Assembly (NCBI RefSeq): GCF_040548735.1
Contig: NZ_JBEPSD010000001.1
Coordinates: 930,001-994,000 of the forward strand
Direction of reading: 5' to 3'
DNA from: Rhodanobacter soli
GTDB taxonomy: Bacteria > Pseudomonadota > Gammaproteobacteria > Xanthomonadales > Rhodanobacteraceae
Length of the DNA stretch: 64,000 nt
Part shown: positions 7,729 to 16,049 of the stretch, piece by piece
Layout: every line of letters starts with the position of its first letter
How positions within the stretch are numbered: the first letter of the stretch is position 1
Position numbers and translations under genes: made by a program
Notes under the pieces: generated by a model
Told to the model about the DNA's origin: nothing
The model's input: only the letters and a program-made list of their open reading frames with translations
The model's database searches: none

Positions 7729-9987
7729 TTGAACGCCCTCACGCTCGGCTTTTGCGCCATGGCGCTTGCAGTTGCCAGCCACCCGCTGCTGGCCGCCGAT
7801 GAACCCGCCCCCGCCACCACCACGCTCGCCCCGGTCTCGGTGCACGCCAGCGACACCATGGTGATGGAAACGCCCAGCGTGCAGGTACGCGTCACGCGGC
7901 AGAAACTGCAGCAGCAGAACCTCACCGAAAGCGCCGACGCACTGAAGTACGCGCCGAACATGATGGTGCGCAAACGCTATATCGGCGATCCGAATGCGGT
8001 GATCAGCGGCCGCAACGCCGGCACCCTGCAGAGCGCGCGCAGCCTGGTCTATGCCGACGGCCTGCTGCTCTCCAACCTGATGACCAACGGCTGGGATGGC
8101 GCGCCACGCTGGGGCATGGTCGCCCCCGAGGAAATCGGCGCCGTCGACATCCTGTACGGGCCCTACTCCGCGCTGTACCCGGGCAACTCGCTGGGCAGCA
8201 CCGTGCTGATCCACACCGTGTTGCCGCAGCAGCTGACGGCCAGCGTGAGCACCCAGTTCTTCAGCCAGGACTACCGCGACGCGTACGGCGCCGGCGGCCA
8301 CTACAACGGCCACCAGGCCGCCGCCACGCTAGGCGACAAGCAGGGCCGCTGGAGCTGGCTGCTGGAATTCAGCCGGCTCGACAACCACGGCCAGCCGATG
8401 CAGTACGCCACCGCGAAGGCCGGCGGCGATGCGGCCGCGGCGGTGCCGGTCAGCGGCGCCGTGCTGGATCGCAACCCGAACGGCTCGCCGCGGCTGGTGT
8501 ACGGCGCCAACAGCATCGAGCACACGGTGCAGGACCAGGCCAAGCTGAAGGTCGGCGTCGATGTGACCGAACAAGTGGCCGCGCTGTTCACCGTCGGCTG
8601 GTGGCACAACCGCGCCGAGGATCGCACCCGCAGCCTGATCCATGGCGCCGATGGACGACCGGTCGCCGGCGGCGTGATCAGCGCAGCCGGGCAGACCTGG
8701 ACCCTGCCGGCCAGCGGCCTGGCCCCCTCCTCGGCCAGCGACACCCACCTGCTCTACGGCGTCGAGTTGAACGGCCGCCTCGACAACGGCTGGCGCTGGA
8801 CCGCGGTGGCCAGCCACTACGACTTCCTGCGCTCGCAGGCCGCCACGGCCAACCTGGCCGAACCCGGCATCCCCAGCGGCGGCCCCGGCACGATCGCCGA
8901 CAAGGCCGGCTCCGGCTGGGATACCTTCGACCTGCGCAGTTCCGGCCCGCTCGGCGACCGCCACATGCTGTACGCCGGCGTGCACGGCGACCGCTACGTG
9001 CTGGACAGCCGCGTGCGCAACGCCAGCGACTGGCGCGGCGATGCCGATGGCGCGCGGGTCAGCGCGTTCGCCGGCCGCACGCAGACCCGCGCGCTGTACC
9101 TGCAGGACGTGTGGAGCTTTGCCGAAACCTGGGCGCTGACCCTGGGCGGCCGGCTGGAACAGTGGCGCGCCTACGGCGGCCTGCGCGCGAATGCGGTCGA
9201 CACGCTGCACTACGCCGACCGTCGGCGCACCGATTTCTCGCCCAAGGCGGCGCTGAGCTGGGACCTCGCCGACGGCTGGGAATTGCGCCTGGCCCACGGC
9301 AAGGCGGTGCGCTACCCGACCGTGACCGAACTGTTCCAGGGCAGCCTGTCGGCCAACGCGATCGTCAACAACAATCCCGCGCTCAAGCCCGAGACCGACG
9401 AGTCCACCGACCTCACCCTGACCCGTCATCTCGACCACGGCCACTGGCGCGTCTCGCTGTACCAGGACCGCATCGCCGACTCGCTGTACTCGCAGACCGA
9501 CATCACCGTCACCCCCACCGTCACCAGCGTGCAGAACATCGACCGCATGCGCAGCCGCGGCATCGAGGGCGAGCTCGGCCTCACCGACCTCTGGCTGGAC
9601 GGCCTCGACCTTTCGGCCAGCCTCGCCCTCAACGATGCGAAGACGCTGCAGGATCGCCAGTACCCGCTGGCCAACGGCAAGACCTTCCCGCGCATCCCGA
9701 AAGTCCGCGCCAGCGTGTTCGCCGACTACCGCTTCGCGCCGCAGTGGGACGCATCGCTCGGCATCCGTCACTCCGGCCGCCAGTACGGCACGCTGGACAA
9801 CAGCGACTACGTGGACAGCTACGGCGCGGTGAGCCGCTTCACCGTGGCCGACGCGAAACTGCGCTGGAAATTCGCGCCGGGCTGGACCGCCGCGCTCGGC
9901 GTCGACAACCTCACCGATGAACGTTACTGGGTCTACCATCCCTACGCCGGCCGCACCTGGTTCGGCGAGCTGCGCTGGGAGCTGTGA
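7729..9987 (+). CDS. TonB-dependent outer-membrane receptor, substrate unknown
   Basis: The 752-residue product has a signal-like N-terminus (residues 1-22, cut near LLAAD), then a TonB-box-like LAPVSVHAS. The plug domain follows, with ESADALKYAPNMMVRKR, VISGRNAG and a PYSALYPGNSLGSTV segment. A 22-strand-type barrel ends in the aromatic-rich RTWFGELRWEL. The start is a TTG: no ATG or GTG is in frame nearby, and the signal lacks the usual basic N-region. The plug looks siderophore/metal-receptor-like. It is the first of three same-strand genes with a secreted beta-propeller and a thioredoxin-like protein, suggesting uptake of a metal or metal complex. Confidence 0.9.
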   Translation: MNALTLGFCAMALAVASHPLLAADEPAPATTTLAPVSVHASDTMVMETPSVQVRVTRQKLQQQNLTESADALKYAPNMMVRKRYIGDPNAVISGRNAGTLQSARSLVYADGLLLSNLMTNGWDGAPRWGMVAPEEIGAVDILYGPYSALYPGNSLGSTVLIHTVLPQQLTASVSTQFFSQDYRDAYGAGGHYNGHQAAATLGDKQGRWSWLLEFSRLDNHGQPMQYATAKAGGDAAAAVPVSGAVLDRNPNGSPRLVYGANSIEHTVQDQAKLKVGVDVTEQVAALFTVGWWHNRAEDRTRSLIHGADGRPVAGGVISAAGQTWTLPASGLAPSSASDTHLLYGVELNGRLDNGWRWTAVASHYDFLRSQAATANLAEPGIPSGGPGTIADKAGSGWDTFDLRSSGPLGDRHMLYAGVHGDRYVLDSRVRNASDWRGDADGARVSAFAGRTQTRALYLQDVWSFAETWALTLGGRLEQWRAYGGLRANAVDTLHYADRRRTDFSPKAALSWDLADGWELRLAHGKAVRYPTVTELFQGSLSANAIVNNNPALKPETDESTDLTLTRHLDHGHWRVSLYQDRIADSLYSQTDITVTPTVTSVQNIDRMRSRGIEGELGLTDLWLDGLDLSASLALNDAKTLQDRQYPLANGKTFPRIPKVRASVFADYRFAPQWDASLGIRHSGRQYGTLDNSDYVDSYGAVSRFTVADAKLRWKFAPGWTAALGVDNLTDERYWVYHPYAGRTWFGELRWEL

Positions 9988-10002
9988 TGTCCCCGCCATG
10001 CT

Positions 10003-10127
10003 CCTCCCCCTGCCTGCAGGGGGAGGTCGGGAGGGGGTTACGCTTTTGACTTGAAGAGCAAGAGCACCCCACCCCGACCCTCCCCTGCGACCGAAGGAAG
10101 TCCCTTTGGGGCAAGCAGGGGAGGGAG
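10003..10127. repeat. GC-rich interspersed inverted-repeat element between receptor and propeller genes
   Basis: The 164-base gap holds a perfect 11-bp hairpin (10003-10013 with 10016-10026). A longer, imperfect inverted repeat pairs about 10016-10039 with about 10064-10087. A third copy of the core GCAGGGGAGG lies near 10116-10125. The block 10088-10106 (CGACCGAAGGAAGTCCCTT) recurs exactly at 58560-58578 in another repeat region. The structure fits a dispersed intergenic element rather than a simple terminator. Confidence 0.75.
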
Positions 10128-10151
10128 CAAGGCTTACTTCGAGGAACCGTG

Positions 10152-11321
10152 ATGCGCCACCTGCTGATCGTCCTGCTCTGCCTGCTCTCGCCTGCGCTGC
10201 TCGCGCACGACGGCATGCGCATGGAGATGCCGAAGAACGGCCCGGAGCTTGGCGCCAGCGCGGCGTTCGACAGCCACGGCCGGCTGTGGCTGGTGGACGC
10301 GGCGGACGGCCACGTGCGGCTGCGCCATTCCGACGATGACGGCCGCACGCTGAGCGCGCCGGTCGAGGTGAACGCCACGGCCGAGCGCATCTACGCCGAA
10401 GGCGAGAACCGCCCGAAGATCGCGTTCGGTCCACACGACGAAATCTACGTCAGCTGGTCGCAGCCACGCGCCGAGCCATGGACTGGCTTCGTGCGCTTCG
10501 CCCGCTCGCTGGATCGCGGCGAACACTTCAGCGCCCCGCTGACCGTGCACCACGACCGCACCGAGATCACCCACCGCTTCGATGCGCTGGCGGTGGACGG
10601 CCATGGCCGCATCGTGATCGCCTGGATCGACAAGCGCGACGTGATCGCCGCCACCGCCGCCGGCAAGCCGTACCTGGGCGCGGCGATCTACTACAGCTGG
10701 TCGGACGACGGCGGCGCCAGCTTCGTGCCCGAGCGCAAGCTGATCGACCAGAGCTGCGAGTGCTGCCGCATCGCGCTGGCACGCACGCCCGATGGCGAAG
10801 TCGCCGCGTTCTTCCGCAGCATCCATGGCGACAACATCCGCGACCATGCCTATGCCGTGTTGCGCACGGACGGCCAGGCCAGCCAGGCCGCACGCGCCAC
10901 CTTCAGCGACTGGCAGATCGCCGGCTGCCCGCATCACGGTCCCGGCCTGGCGATCGGCCGCGACGGCATCCGCCACGCCGTGTGGTACGAGTCCAAGGAC
11001 CAACCCACGATCTGGTACGGCCAGCTCGATCCCGGCCACGCACCGAAACATCCGCTGGCGATCGCCGGCAGCGGCGCCAGCCACGCCGACGTGGCCGTAC
11101 ACGAGCAGACCGTGTGGGTGGCCTGGAACCAGGTCGGCGCCGACGGCTACGCGCTGATGCTGCGTCGCTCGACCGACAACGGCGTCCACTTCGATGCCCC
11201 ACGCGACATCGCCCGCAGCAGCGGCGCAGTGGGTTCGCCGCAACTGCTGCTGAAACAGGGCCGCGCGTTCGTGGCCTGGAACACCGCCACCGGCTTTCGC
11301 CTGGTCGAGGTGCCACGATGA
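10152..11321 (+). CDS. Secreted Asp-box (sialidase-fold) beta-propeller with Cys/His cluster
   Basis: The 389-residue protein has a signal peptide (residues 1-18, cut after LLA) and several BNR/Asp-box-like repeats (HSDDDGRT, SLDRGEHF, WSDDGGASF, STDNGVHF), so it should fold as a six-bladed propeller. Two unusual clusters stand out: SCECCR (Cys 202, 204, 205) and GCPHHG (Cys 259, His 261, 262). Sialidase catalytic residues were not recognised, so an enzymatic label would be unsafe. An AGGA ribosome site supports the ATG at 10152 over the GTG one codon earlier. It overlaps the next gene by four bases (ATGA). The likely role is periplasmic handling of whatever the upstream receptor imports, perhaps a metal. 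Confidence 0.85.
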   Translation: MRHLLIVLLCLLSPALLAHDGMRMEMPKNGPELGASAAFDSHGRLWLVDAADGHVRLRHSDDDGRTLSAPVEVNATAERIYAEGENRPKIAFGPHDEIYVSWSQPRAEPWTGFVRFARSLDRGEHFSAPLTVHHDRTEITHRFDALAVDGHGRIVIAWIDKRDVIAATAAGKPYLGAAIYYSWSDDGGASFVPERKLIDQSCECCRIALARTPDGEVAAFFRSIHGDNIRDHAYAVLRTDGQASQAARATFSDWQIAGCPHHGPGLAIGRDGIRHAVWYESKDQPTIWYGQLDPGHAPKHPLAIAGSGASHADVAVHEQTVWVAWNQVGADGYALMLRRSTDNGVHFDAPRDIARSSGAVGSPQLLLKQGRAFVAWNTATGFRLVEVPR

Positions 11322-11779
11322 AACGCCTGCTGCTCGCGTTCCTCCTGTGGCTGCCGACGCTGGCCTGCGCCGGCACGCTGCAACCGCTGGCCGCCGCCGA
11401 CGTCCCCGCCCTGCTGCAGCCGCCGGCGCACGGCATGCGCATCCTTGCCCTGTGGTCGCTCGACTGCGCCTACTGCGAACCGAACCTCGAAGCGCTGGCC
11501 GCACTGCAACGCGCCGACCCGCGCGAGATCGAACTGGTCACCGTGACGACCGACAGCATCCAGTTGCGCACGGCGATCGAGGCGCGCCTGCGCAGCATGA
11601 AGATGGACGTCTATCCCGCGCGCGCCTACGCCGAAGCCTCGCCCGAACGCATCAACTTCCTGCTCGACCCGAACTGGGGCGGCGAAACCCCGCGCGTGCT
11701 GGTGATCCGTGCCGACGGCAGCCGCCGTGGCATCAGTGGCGCGCTGACGCCCGCGCAGCTGCACAAACTCCGGCCCTGA
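11318..11779 (+). CDS. Exported thioredoxin-like protein with CxxC motif
   Basis: The 153-residue protein has a signal peptide (cut near residue 18, LACA) and a thioredoxin-like fold with an active-site pair Cys50-Ala-Tyr-Cys53 preceded by LWSLD. A PRVLVI strand near the C-terminus occupies the place of the family cis-Pro region. It is translationally coupled to the propeller gene (ATGA overlap at 11318-11321). It could reduce the propeller's cysteines or act in metal or cofactor handling in the periplasm. The gene ends six bases from the convergent isoaspartyl peptidase, leaving no room for a separate terminator. Confidence 0.85.
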   Translation: MKRLLLAFLLWLPTLACAGTLQPLAAADVPALLQPPAHGMRILALWSLDCAYCEPNLEALAALQRADPREIELVTVTTDSIQLRTAIEARLRSMKMDVYPARAYAEASPERINFLLDPNWGGETPRVLVIRADGSRRGISGALTPAQLHKLRP

Positions 11780-11785
11780 CCTGCC

Positions 11786-12838
11786 TCACGGCTGCGCGAC
11801 GCTATCGGCCGGCGCCGGCGCCGGCAACTCCGCGGTGCCGTCGTCCTCGTCGCCGTAGATCGCCACGTGCGGCACGCCATCGGCGCCGATCCAGCCGCGG
11901 TACATGCCGTCGGTGTTGAACGGGATCGAGATGTGGCCCTCCGCGTCCAGCGCGATCGCGCCGCCGCTGCCGCCCATCGACGGGATCTCCTGGTTGATCA
12001 CCTCGGCGGCGGCGCGCTTCAGCGGCACGCGCATCTGGGTGACCTTCATGCAGATCTCGTGCGCGGCCACCGTGCGGATGTAGAACTCGCCCCAGCCGGT
12101 GCCGGAGACCGCGCAGCCGCTGTTGGCATAGGTGCCGGCGCCGATGATCGGCGAATCGCCGATGCGGCCCCAGCGCTTGTCGGTCATTCCGCCGGTGGAG
12201 GTGCCGGCGGCGAGGCGGCCTTGCGCGTCCAGCGCCACCGCGCCGACCGTGCCGAAGTGTTTGGCCGTCTCGACGTCCGCATGCGGCTGCTTCGCGGCGT
12301 CCTCCTTCAGCGCTTTCTGCAGTTGCTGCCAGCGCGCCTCGGTGCGGAAATACGACGGGTCGACCAGGGCGATGCCGTGCTCCTTCGCGAATGCCTCGGC
12401 GCCCGCGCCGGACAGCATCACGTGCGGCGACTGCTCCATCACCGCGCGCGCCAGCAGGATCGGGTTCTTCACCCGCTGCACGCCGGCCACCGCGCCGGCA
12501 CGCAGCGTGTTGCCGTCCATGATCGCCGCGTCCAGCTCGTTGGTGCCGTCATGGGTGAACACCGCGCCCTTGCCGGCGTTGAAGTTCGGATCGTCCTCCA
12601 GCACGGTGATCGCCGCGGCCACCGCATCCAGCGCGCTATCGCCCGCCTTGAGACGGGCGTAGCCGTTCTGCAATGCCTGGGTCATCGCCGTGCGCACCGC
12701 CTGCTCCTTCGCCGGCGTCATCTCGCGCTTGATCACGCCGGCGCCGCCATGGATCACCAGCACGGGCGGGACGGCGGCATGGCTCATGGCGCTGATTCCG
12801 AAGGTGGCGAGGGCTATGAACAGGCGATGCGGTTTCAC
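11786..12838 (-). CDS. Isoaspartyl peptidase / plant-type L-asparaginase, exported
   Basis: The 350-residue Ntn-hydrolase has a signal peptide (to about residue 21, MSHAA), HGGAG near residue 30, and the autoprocessing site where Thr197 in FGTVGAVALD becomes the beta-subunit nucleophile. AGTSTGG follows in the beta subunit. The enzyme removes isoaspartyl residues from peptides and can hydrolyse asparagine. I chose the GTG at 12838 because a strong purine-rich ribosome site lies just upstream and the signal peptide begins there; the frame is open 16 codons further without either feature. Confidence 0.92.
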   Translation of the reverse strand: MKPHRLFIALATFGISAMSHAAVPPVLVIHGGAGVIKREMTPAKEQAVRTAMTQALQNGYARLKAGDSALDAVAAAITVLEDDPNFNAGKGAVFTHDGTNELDAAIMDGNTLRAGAVAGVQRVKNPILLARAVMEQSPHVMLSGAGAEAFAKEHGIALVDPSYFRTEARWQQLQKALKEDAAKQPHADVETAKHFGTVGAVALDAQGRLAAGTSTGGMTDKRWGRIGDSPIIGAGTYANSGCAVSGTGWGEFYIRTVAAHEICMKVTQMRVPLKRAAAEVINQEIPSMGGSGGAIALDAEGHISIPFNTDGMYRGWIGADGVPHVAIYGDEDDGTAELPAPAPADSVAQP

Positions 12839-12889
12839 GTGGGCTCTCTCTCCCTGGCAACGGGAACGAGTATACCGGGACCTCAACCT

Positions 12890-14443
12890 TTACTTGGGCG
12901 CGAAACGCACCCGTTTGCCATCCAGCACCAGCTTCACGCCGGCAAGGTCGGCCACCCGCTGCAACGCCGTGCCTGCCGGCATGTCGTTGAACGACAACGT
13001 GACGGGAGCGTCGCCCAGCGCGCGCGGATTGGCGAGCTTCCAGCCCGCTTTCGCCGCTATCGATTCCGCCACTTCACGCGCCGTGCCATTTGTGACGTGC
13101 TCCGTGATCCTGACCGGAGAGGCCTCGGCAATCACGCGCGCCGGGCAACCTGCCTGCGGCGTGACGTCTACGGCATACGCAGGCTTCCCATCCGCTCCCG
13201 TGCCCACCGCATGCAGCGTCCTGCCAAGCGCGCCGTGCAACTGACTGTGCGCAATCGGCGAGGTGCCGGCGCTGGTCACGGCCAGGTCGATGCGTACCTG
13301 CCCATCATCGACGGGCGCGGTGGTTGCTTCCACCTTCACGGCCCCCACGCTTGCCATCGCAGCCTTGCCCGGCGCCATGCACAGCGCGAAATCCGCAGCT
13401 TCCGTATGGCGTTTGTGGCCATCGTCGACCGTCAGCTCGACCTGCATGTCCAACTGGTATTCCAGGCCGTGGACTTTCCGGACCCCGCGCGGTTCCTGCG
13501 GCGTGCCGGCGGCATAAACCGAGCCGACCACGACAATGGCGAGTGCGAAGCCGGCGAGCATTCCGGCGTTTCGGCGACGGCCGTTCGGTGAAGGCAGTTT
13601 CAACATGGCGATACGCTCCGTAACGGGATGACGGGGTGACCAGGGGCAACCCACCGGCAGCGCGAACGCAGACGACTGGGTCTTCAACATCGCATTCGCA
13701 TAACGGCGCCGCTGTGTGCCGTGCTCGCGCAACACCACTGCGTCGCAGGCCAGTTCCTGATCGTGGCGCAGCGCGGCCAGCGCCCACCACGCCAGCGGGT
13801 GGAACCAGAACAGCGCGGCAAGGATTCGCGCAAGCAGGCACCACCAGCCGTCGCCACGGCGCGCATGGGCAACTTCGTGGGCGAGAACCAGTGCCTGCTC
13901 CATCGCGTCGTAGCGCTGCTCGAAATCGGCGGGCAGCACGATCCGGCTGCGCCAGGCGCCAACCAGTGCCGGCCCGACATCCGTGCCCCTGGCGCGCAGC
14001 ACCAGCCGGGGTGAGCGCAACCCATCCACCACCGAAGCGCCGTGCAGGCGGGTGCGATAGCGCGACTGCGCGACTGCGGCCAGCCAGAGGCTGACGAACA
14101 TGCCCGACAACCAGAGCGCCGCCGCAAAAATGCGCCAGTCGATCACGCTTGCCGCCGTGGCGTGCGCCGGCAACGCGGCTGCCGCCGAGGTAATCGCGAA
14201 CACCATCGGCGGCAGCATCGTGCTCGGCGCGTGGGCCGCATGCGGCAGTTGGCTGGCCAGCAGCGCCAGCGGCGGCAGCAGCCATAGCTGGAACGCGCGT
14301 TCGGTGCCGAACAGGCGGCGGCACGGCTTGCGCAGCGCGGCCGCCACCAGCACGGTGGCAGTGAAGGCGAGGATCAGCAGCCAGCCGCGCCCGAGCCAGT
14401 CGATCCCGATCCCATCCATTCCGACCAGCTCAATGCTGTTCAT
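12890..14443 (-). CDS. M56 (BlaR1/MecR1-type) membrane metallopeptidase with C-terminal STN-like domain
   Basis: The 517-residue protein has N-terminal membrane helices, a zinc HEVAH motif at 189-193 and a further helix near residues 295-315 ending in VYAAGTP. A periplasmic region of about 200 residues follows. Its last 60 residues (EVAESIAAKAGW to RFAPK) resemble the STN/secretin short domain seen at the N-terminus of secretins and some TonB receptors. No penicillin-binding sensor motif is visible, so it is probably not a beta-lactam sensor. It overlaps the upstream repressor gene by 14 bases. The expected role is cleaving or otherwise inactivating that repressor on an envelope signal. Confidence 0.9.
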   Translation of the reverse strand: MNSIELVGMDGIGIDWLGRGWLLILAFTATVLVAAALRKPCRRLFGTERAFQLWLLPPLALLASQLPHAAHAPSTMLPPMVFAITSAAAALPAHATAASVIDWRIFAAALWLSGMFVSLWLAAVAQSRYRTRLHGASVVDGLRSPRLVLRARGTDVGPALVGAWRSRIVLPADFEQRYDAMEQALVLAHEVAHARRGDGWWCLLARILAALFWFHPLAWWALAALRHDQELACDAVVLREHGTQRRRYANAMLKTQSSAFALPVGCPWSPRHPVTERIAMLKLPSPNGRRRNAGMLAGFALAIVVVGSVYAAGTPQEPRGVRKVHGLEYQLDMQVELTVDDGHKRHTEAADFALCMAPGKAAMASVGAVKVEATTAPVDDGQVRIDLAVTSAGTSPIAHSQLHGALGRTLHAVGTGADGKPAYAVDVTPQAGCPARVIAEASPVRITEHVTNGTAREVAESIAAKAGWKLANPRALGDAPVTLSFNDMPAGTALQRVADLAGVKLVLDGKRVRFAPK

Positions 14444-14801
14444 CGTCGAGTTCCCTGAGCAGCTTGCGCAGTTCGGCGATGTCCTTCTTCGACAGCTTGC
14501 GCTGCTCGGAGAAGTGCGCCACCAGCGGCGCCACGCGGCCGCCGAACAGGCGATCGAGCAGGCCCTTGCTCTCCTGCTGGACGTATTGCTCGCGCGTCAG
14601 CAACGGCGTGTAGAGATAACGGCGACCGTCACGCTCGGCGTGCACGGCCTTTTTCCTCAGCAGGCGGTTGAGCAGGGATTTCACCGTGCCCTCCTGCCAG
14701 TTTTGCGCCGGGCCGACTTCGGCCAGGATCTCCTCGGCCGTGCGCGGCGCCGCACGCCACAACACGTCCATCACCACTGCCTCGGCTTCGCTGATTGCCA
14801 T
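14430..14801 (-). CDS. blaI: BlaI/MecI/CopY-type winged-helix repressor
   Basis: The 123-residue protein matches the BlaI family in length and in the layout of an N-terminal winged helix (SEAEAVVMDVLW, then TVKSLLNRLLRKKAV) and a C-terminal dimerisation helix. Family repressors bind TACAxTGTA-like palindromes; two such sequences lie just upstream. The partner M56 peptidase overlaps its 3' end. It is expected to repress its own operon and possibly the neighbouring transporter or other distant genes. The symbol describes the family, not a proven resistance role. Confidence 0.92.
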   Translation of the reverse strand: MAISEAEAVVMDVLWRAAPRTAEEILAEVGPAQNWQEGTVKSLLNRLLRKKAVHAERDGRRYLYTPLLTREQYVQQESKGLLDRLFGGRVAPLVAHFSEQRKLSKKDIAELRKLLRELDDEQH

Positions 14802-14809
14802 GGGTCACC

Positions 14810-14849
14810 GTTTACGCGTGTAAGTGACATGATGTTTACACGTGTAAAC
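14810..14849. promoter_or_regulatory. Two BlaI-type operator palindromes upstream of the repressor gene
   Basis: The perfect 16-base palindrome GTTTACACGTGTAAAC at 14834-14849 contains TACACGTGTA, close to BlaI/MecI operators. A related, less symmetric copy, GTTTACGCGTGTAAGT, lies at 14810-14825. Their centres are 24 bases apart. Both sit between the repressor start at 14801 and the end of cysA at 14903, as expected for autoregulation. Confidence 0.8.
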
Positions 14850-14902
14850 CATCGCGTCAAGGCGACGCATGCACATACCGCCGGAACGCGGCGGATTCCG
14901 CG

Positions 14903-16039
14903 TTACAGGGTGACGCAATGCCGCCGTGGGGCGACCTGCCCGGCGTGCCAGCTCCAGCGTTCGCCAGGCAGCGGCGTGCCGTCTTCCGTCTGCGCAAACA
15001 CCACCGCACTGCGCGGTGCCACGCGCAACGGCATGCCTGCATGCAGGCCGAGCCTGGCCAGGTCGTCGGTGGCGACATCCGCCTCCAGGGTCTGGTGCAG
15101 CGAATCCACCGCAAGCTCCAGGTGGGCGATGCTGCCGGCGGGATAGACGTGCCGCAGGTACGCCGTCCAGCCGGGCTGTGCGGCCGGCACGGCCAGCGCG
15201 AGATGCTCGGGCCGTACATAGGCGATCGCGTGCTCGTAGCGGCCCCGCCAGGGATCGTCGCCCGGCACCCAGCCGCCGGCGGCCAGCCGGCCTCTTTCGC
15301 GGCGCAGCGGCAACCGGTTGACCTTGCCGATGAACTCGCACACGAACGGGGTGGCCGGCTGCTGGTAGATCGCCGCGGACGAACCGACCTGTTCGATCCG
15401 GCCGTGGTTCATCACGGCGATGCGGTCGGCCAGTTCCAGCGCCTCCTCCTGGTCGTGGGTGACGAACACCGTGGTCAGGCCAAGCTCCTCGTGCAGCTCG
15501 CGCAGCCAGCGGCGCAGGCTGACGCGCACCTGTGCGTCCAGCGCGCCGAACGGTTCGTCCAGCAGCAGCAGATCAGGCTCCACCGCCAGCGCGCGGGCCA
15601 GCGCCACGCGTTGGCGCTGGCCGCCGGACAGCTGCGCCGGATAGCGGCTGCCAAGGCCGTCCAGCTGCACGCGTTGCAACAGGCGCTCCACCCGCATGGC
15701 GATCTCGGCACGCGCCGGGCGCGAGCGCCGCGGCCGCACGCGCAGGCCGAACGCGATGTTCTCGGTCACGCTCAGGTGGCGGAACAGCGCGTAATGCTGG
15801 AACACCAGGCCGACGCCGCGCTCGCGCGCGCGCATCGCGAGGAAATCCTCATCGCCGCGCCGTATGCCGCCGCTGTCGGGATAATCCAGCCCGGCCAGGA
15901 TGCGCAGCAGGGTGGTCTTGCCGGAACCGGACGGCCCCAGCAGGGCGAGGAACTCGCCCGGTGCGATCGTCAGGCTGACATCGTCCAGCGCGGCAAAATC
16001 GCTGTAGCGGCGTCGCAGGCGGGAAAGTTCCAGGGTCAT
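14903..16039 (-). CDS. cysA: Sulfate/thiosulfate ABC transporter ATP-binding protein
   Basis: The 378-residue ATPase has Walker [10 protein letters not shown] near residue 36, the signature [15 protein letters not shown], Walker [13 protein letters not shown] and a switch His in [11 protein letters not shown]-terminal TOBE-like regulatory domain (about 245-360) is typical of CysA. The ATG at 16039 follows the cysW stop by 10 bases. It powers the CysT-CysW permease. It is the last gene of the cysPTWA operon, 101 bases before the blaI-like gene on the same strand. Confidence 0.95.
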   Translation of the reverse strand: MTLELSRLRRRYSDFAALDDVSLTIAPGEFLALLGPSGSGKTTLLRILAGLDYPDSGGIRRGDEDFLAMRARERGVGLVFQHYALFRHLSVTENIAFGLRVRPRRSRPARAEIAMRVERLLQRVQLDGLGSRYPAQLSGGQRQRVALARALAVEPDLLLLDEPFGALDAQVRVSLRRWLRELHEELGLTTVFVTHDQEEALELADRIAVMNHGRIEQVGSSAAIYQQPATPFVCEFIGKVNRLPLRRERGRLAAGGWVPGDDPWRGRYEHAIAYVRPEHLALAVPAAQPGWTAYLRHVYPAGSIAHLELAVDSLHQTLEADVATDDLARLGLHAGMPLRVAPRSAVVFAQTEDGTPLPGERWSWHAGQVAPRRHCVTL

Positions 16040-16049
16040 GCGGCGTCCC

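Noticed and set aside
8329-10434. A 701-codon minus-strand frame across the TonB receptor
   Set aside because: Antisense shadow that also runs through the intergenic repeat; no recognisable domain.
11786-12886. Longer start for the isoaspartyl peptidase at 12886
   Set aside because: The extra 16 residues are basic and precede the signal peptide without a ribosome site; the GTG at 12838 has one.
12890-14801. A true beta-lactam resistance regulator pair
   Set aside because: No beta-lactamase gene is adjacent and the M56 protein has no penicillin-sensor motif, so only the family relation is claimed.
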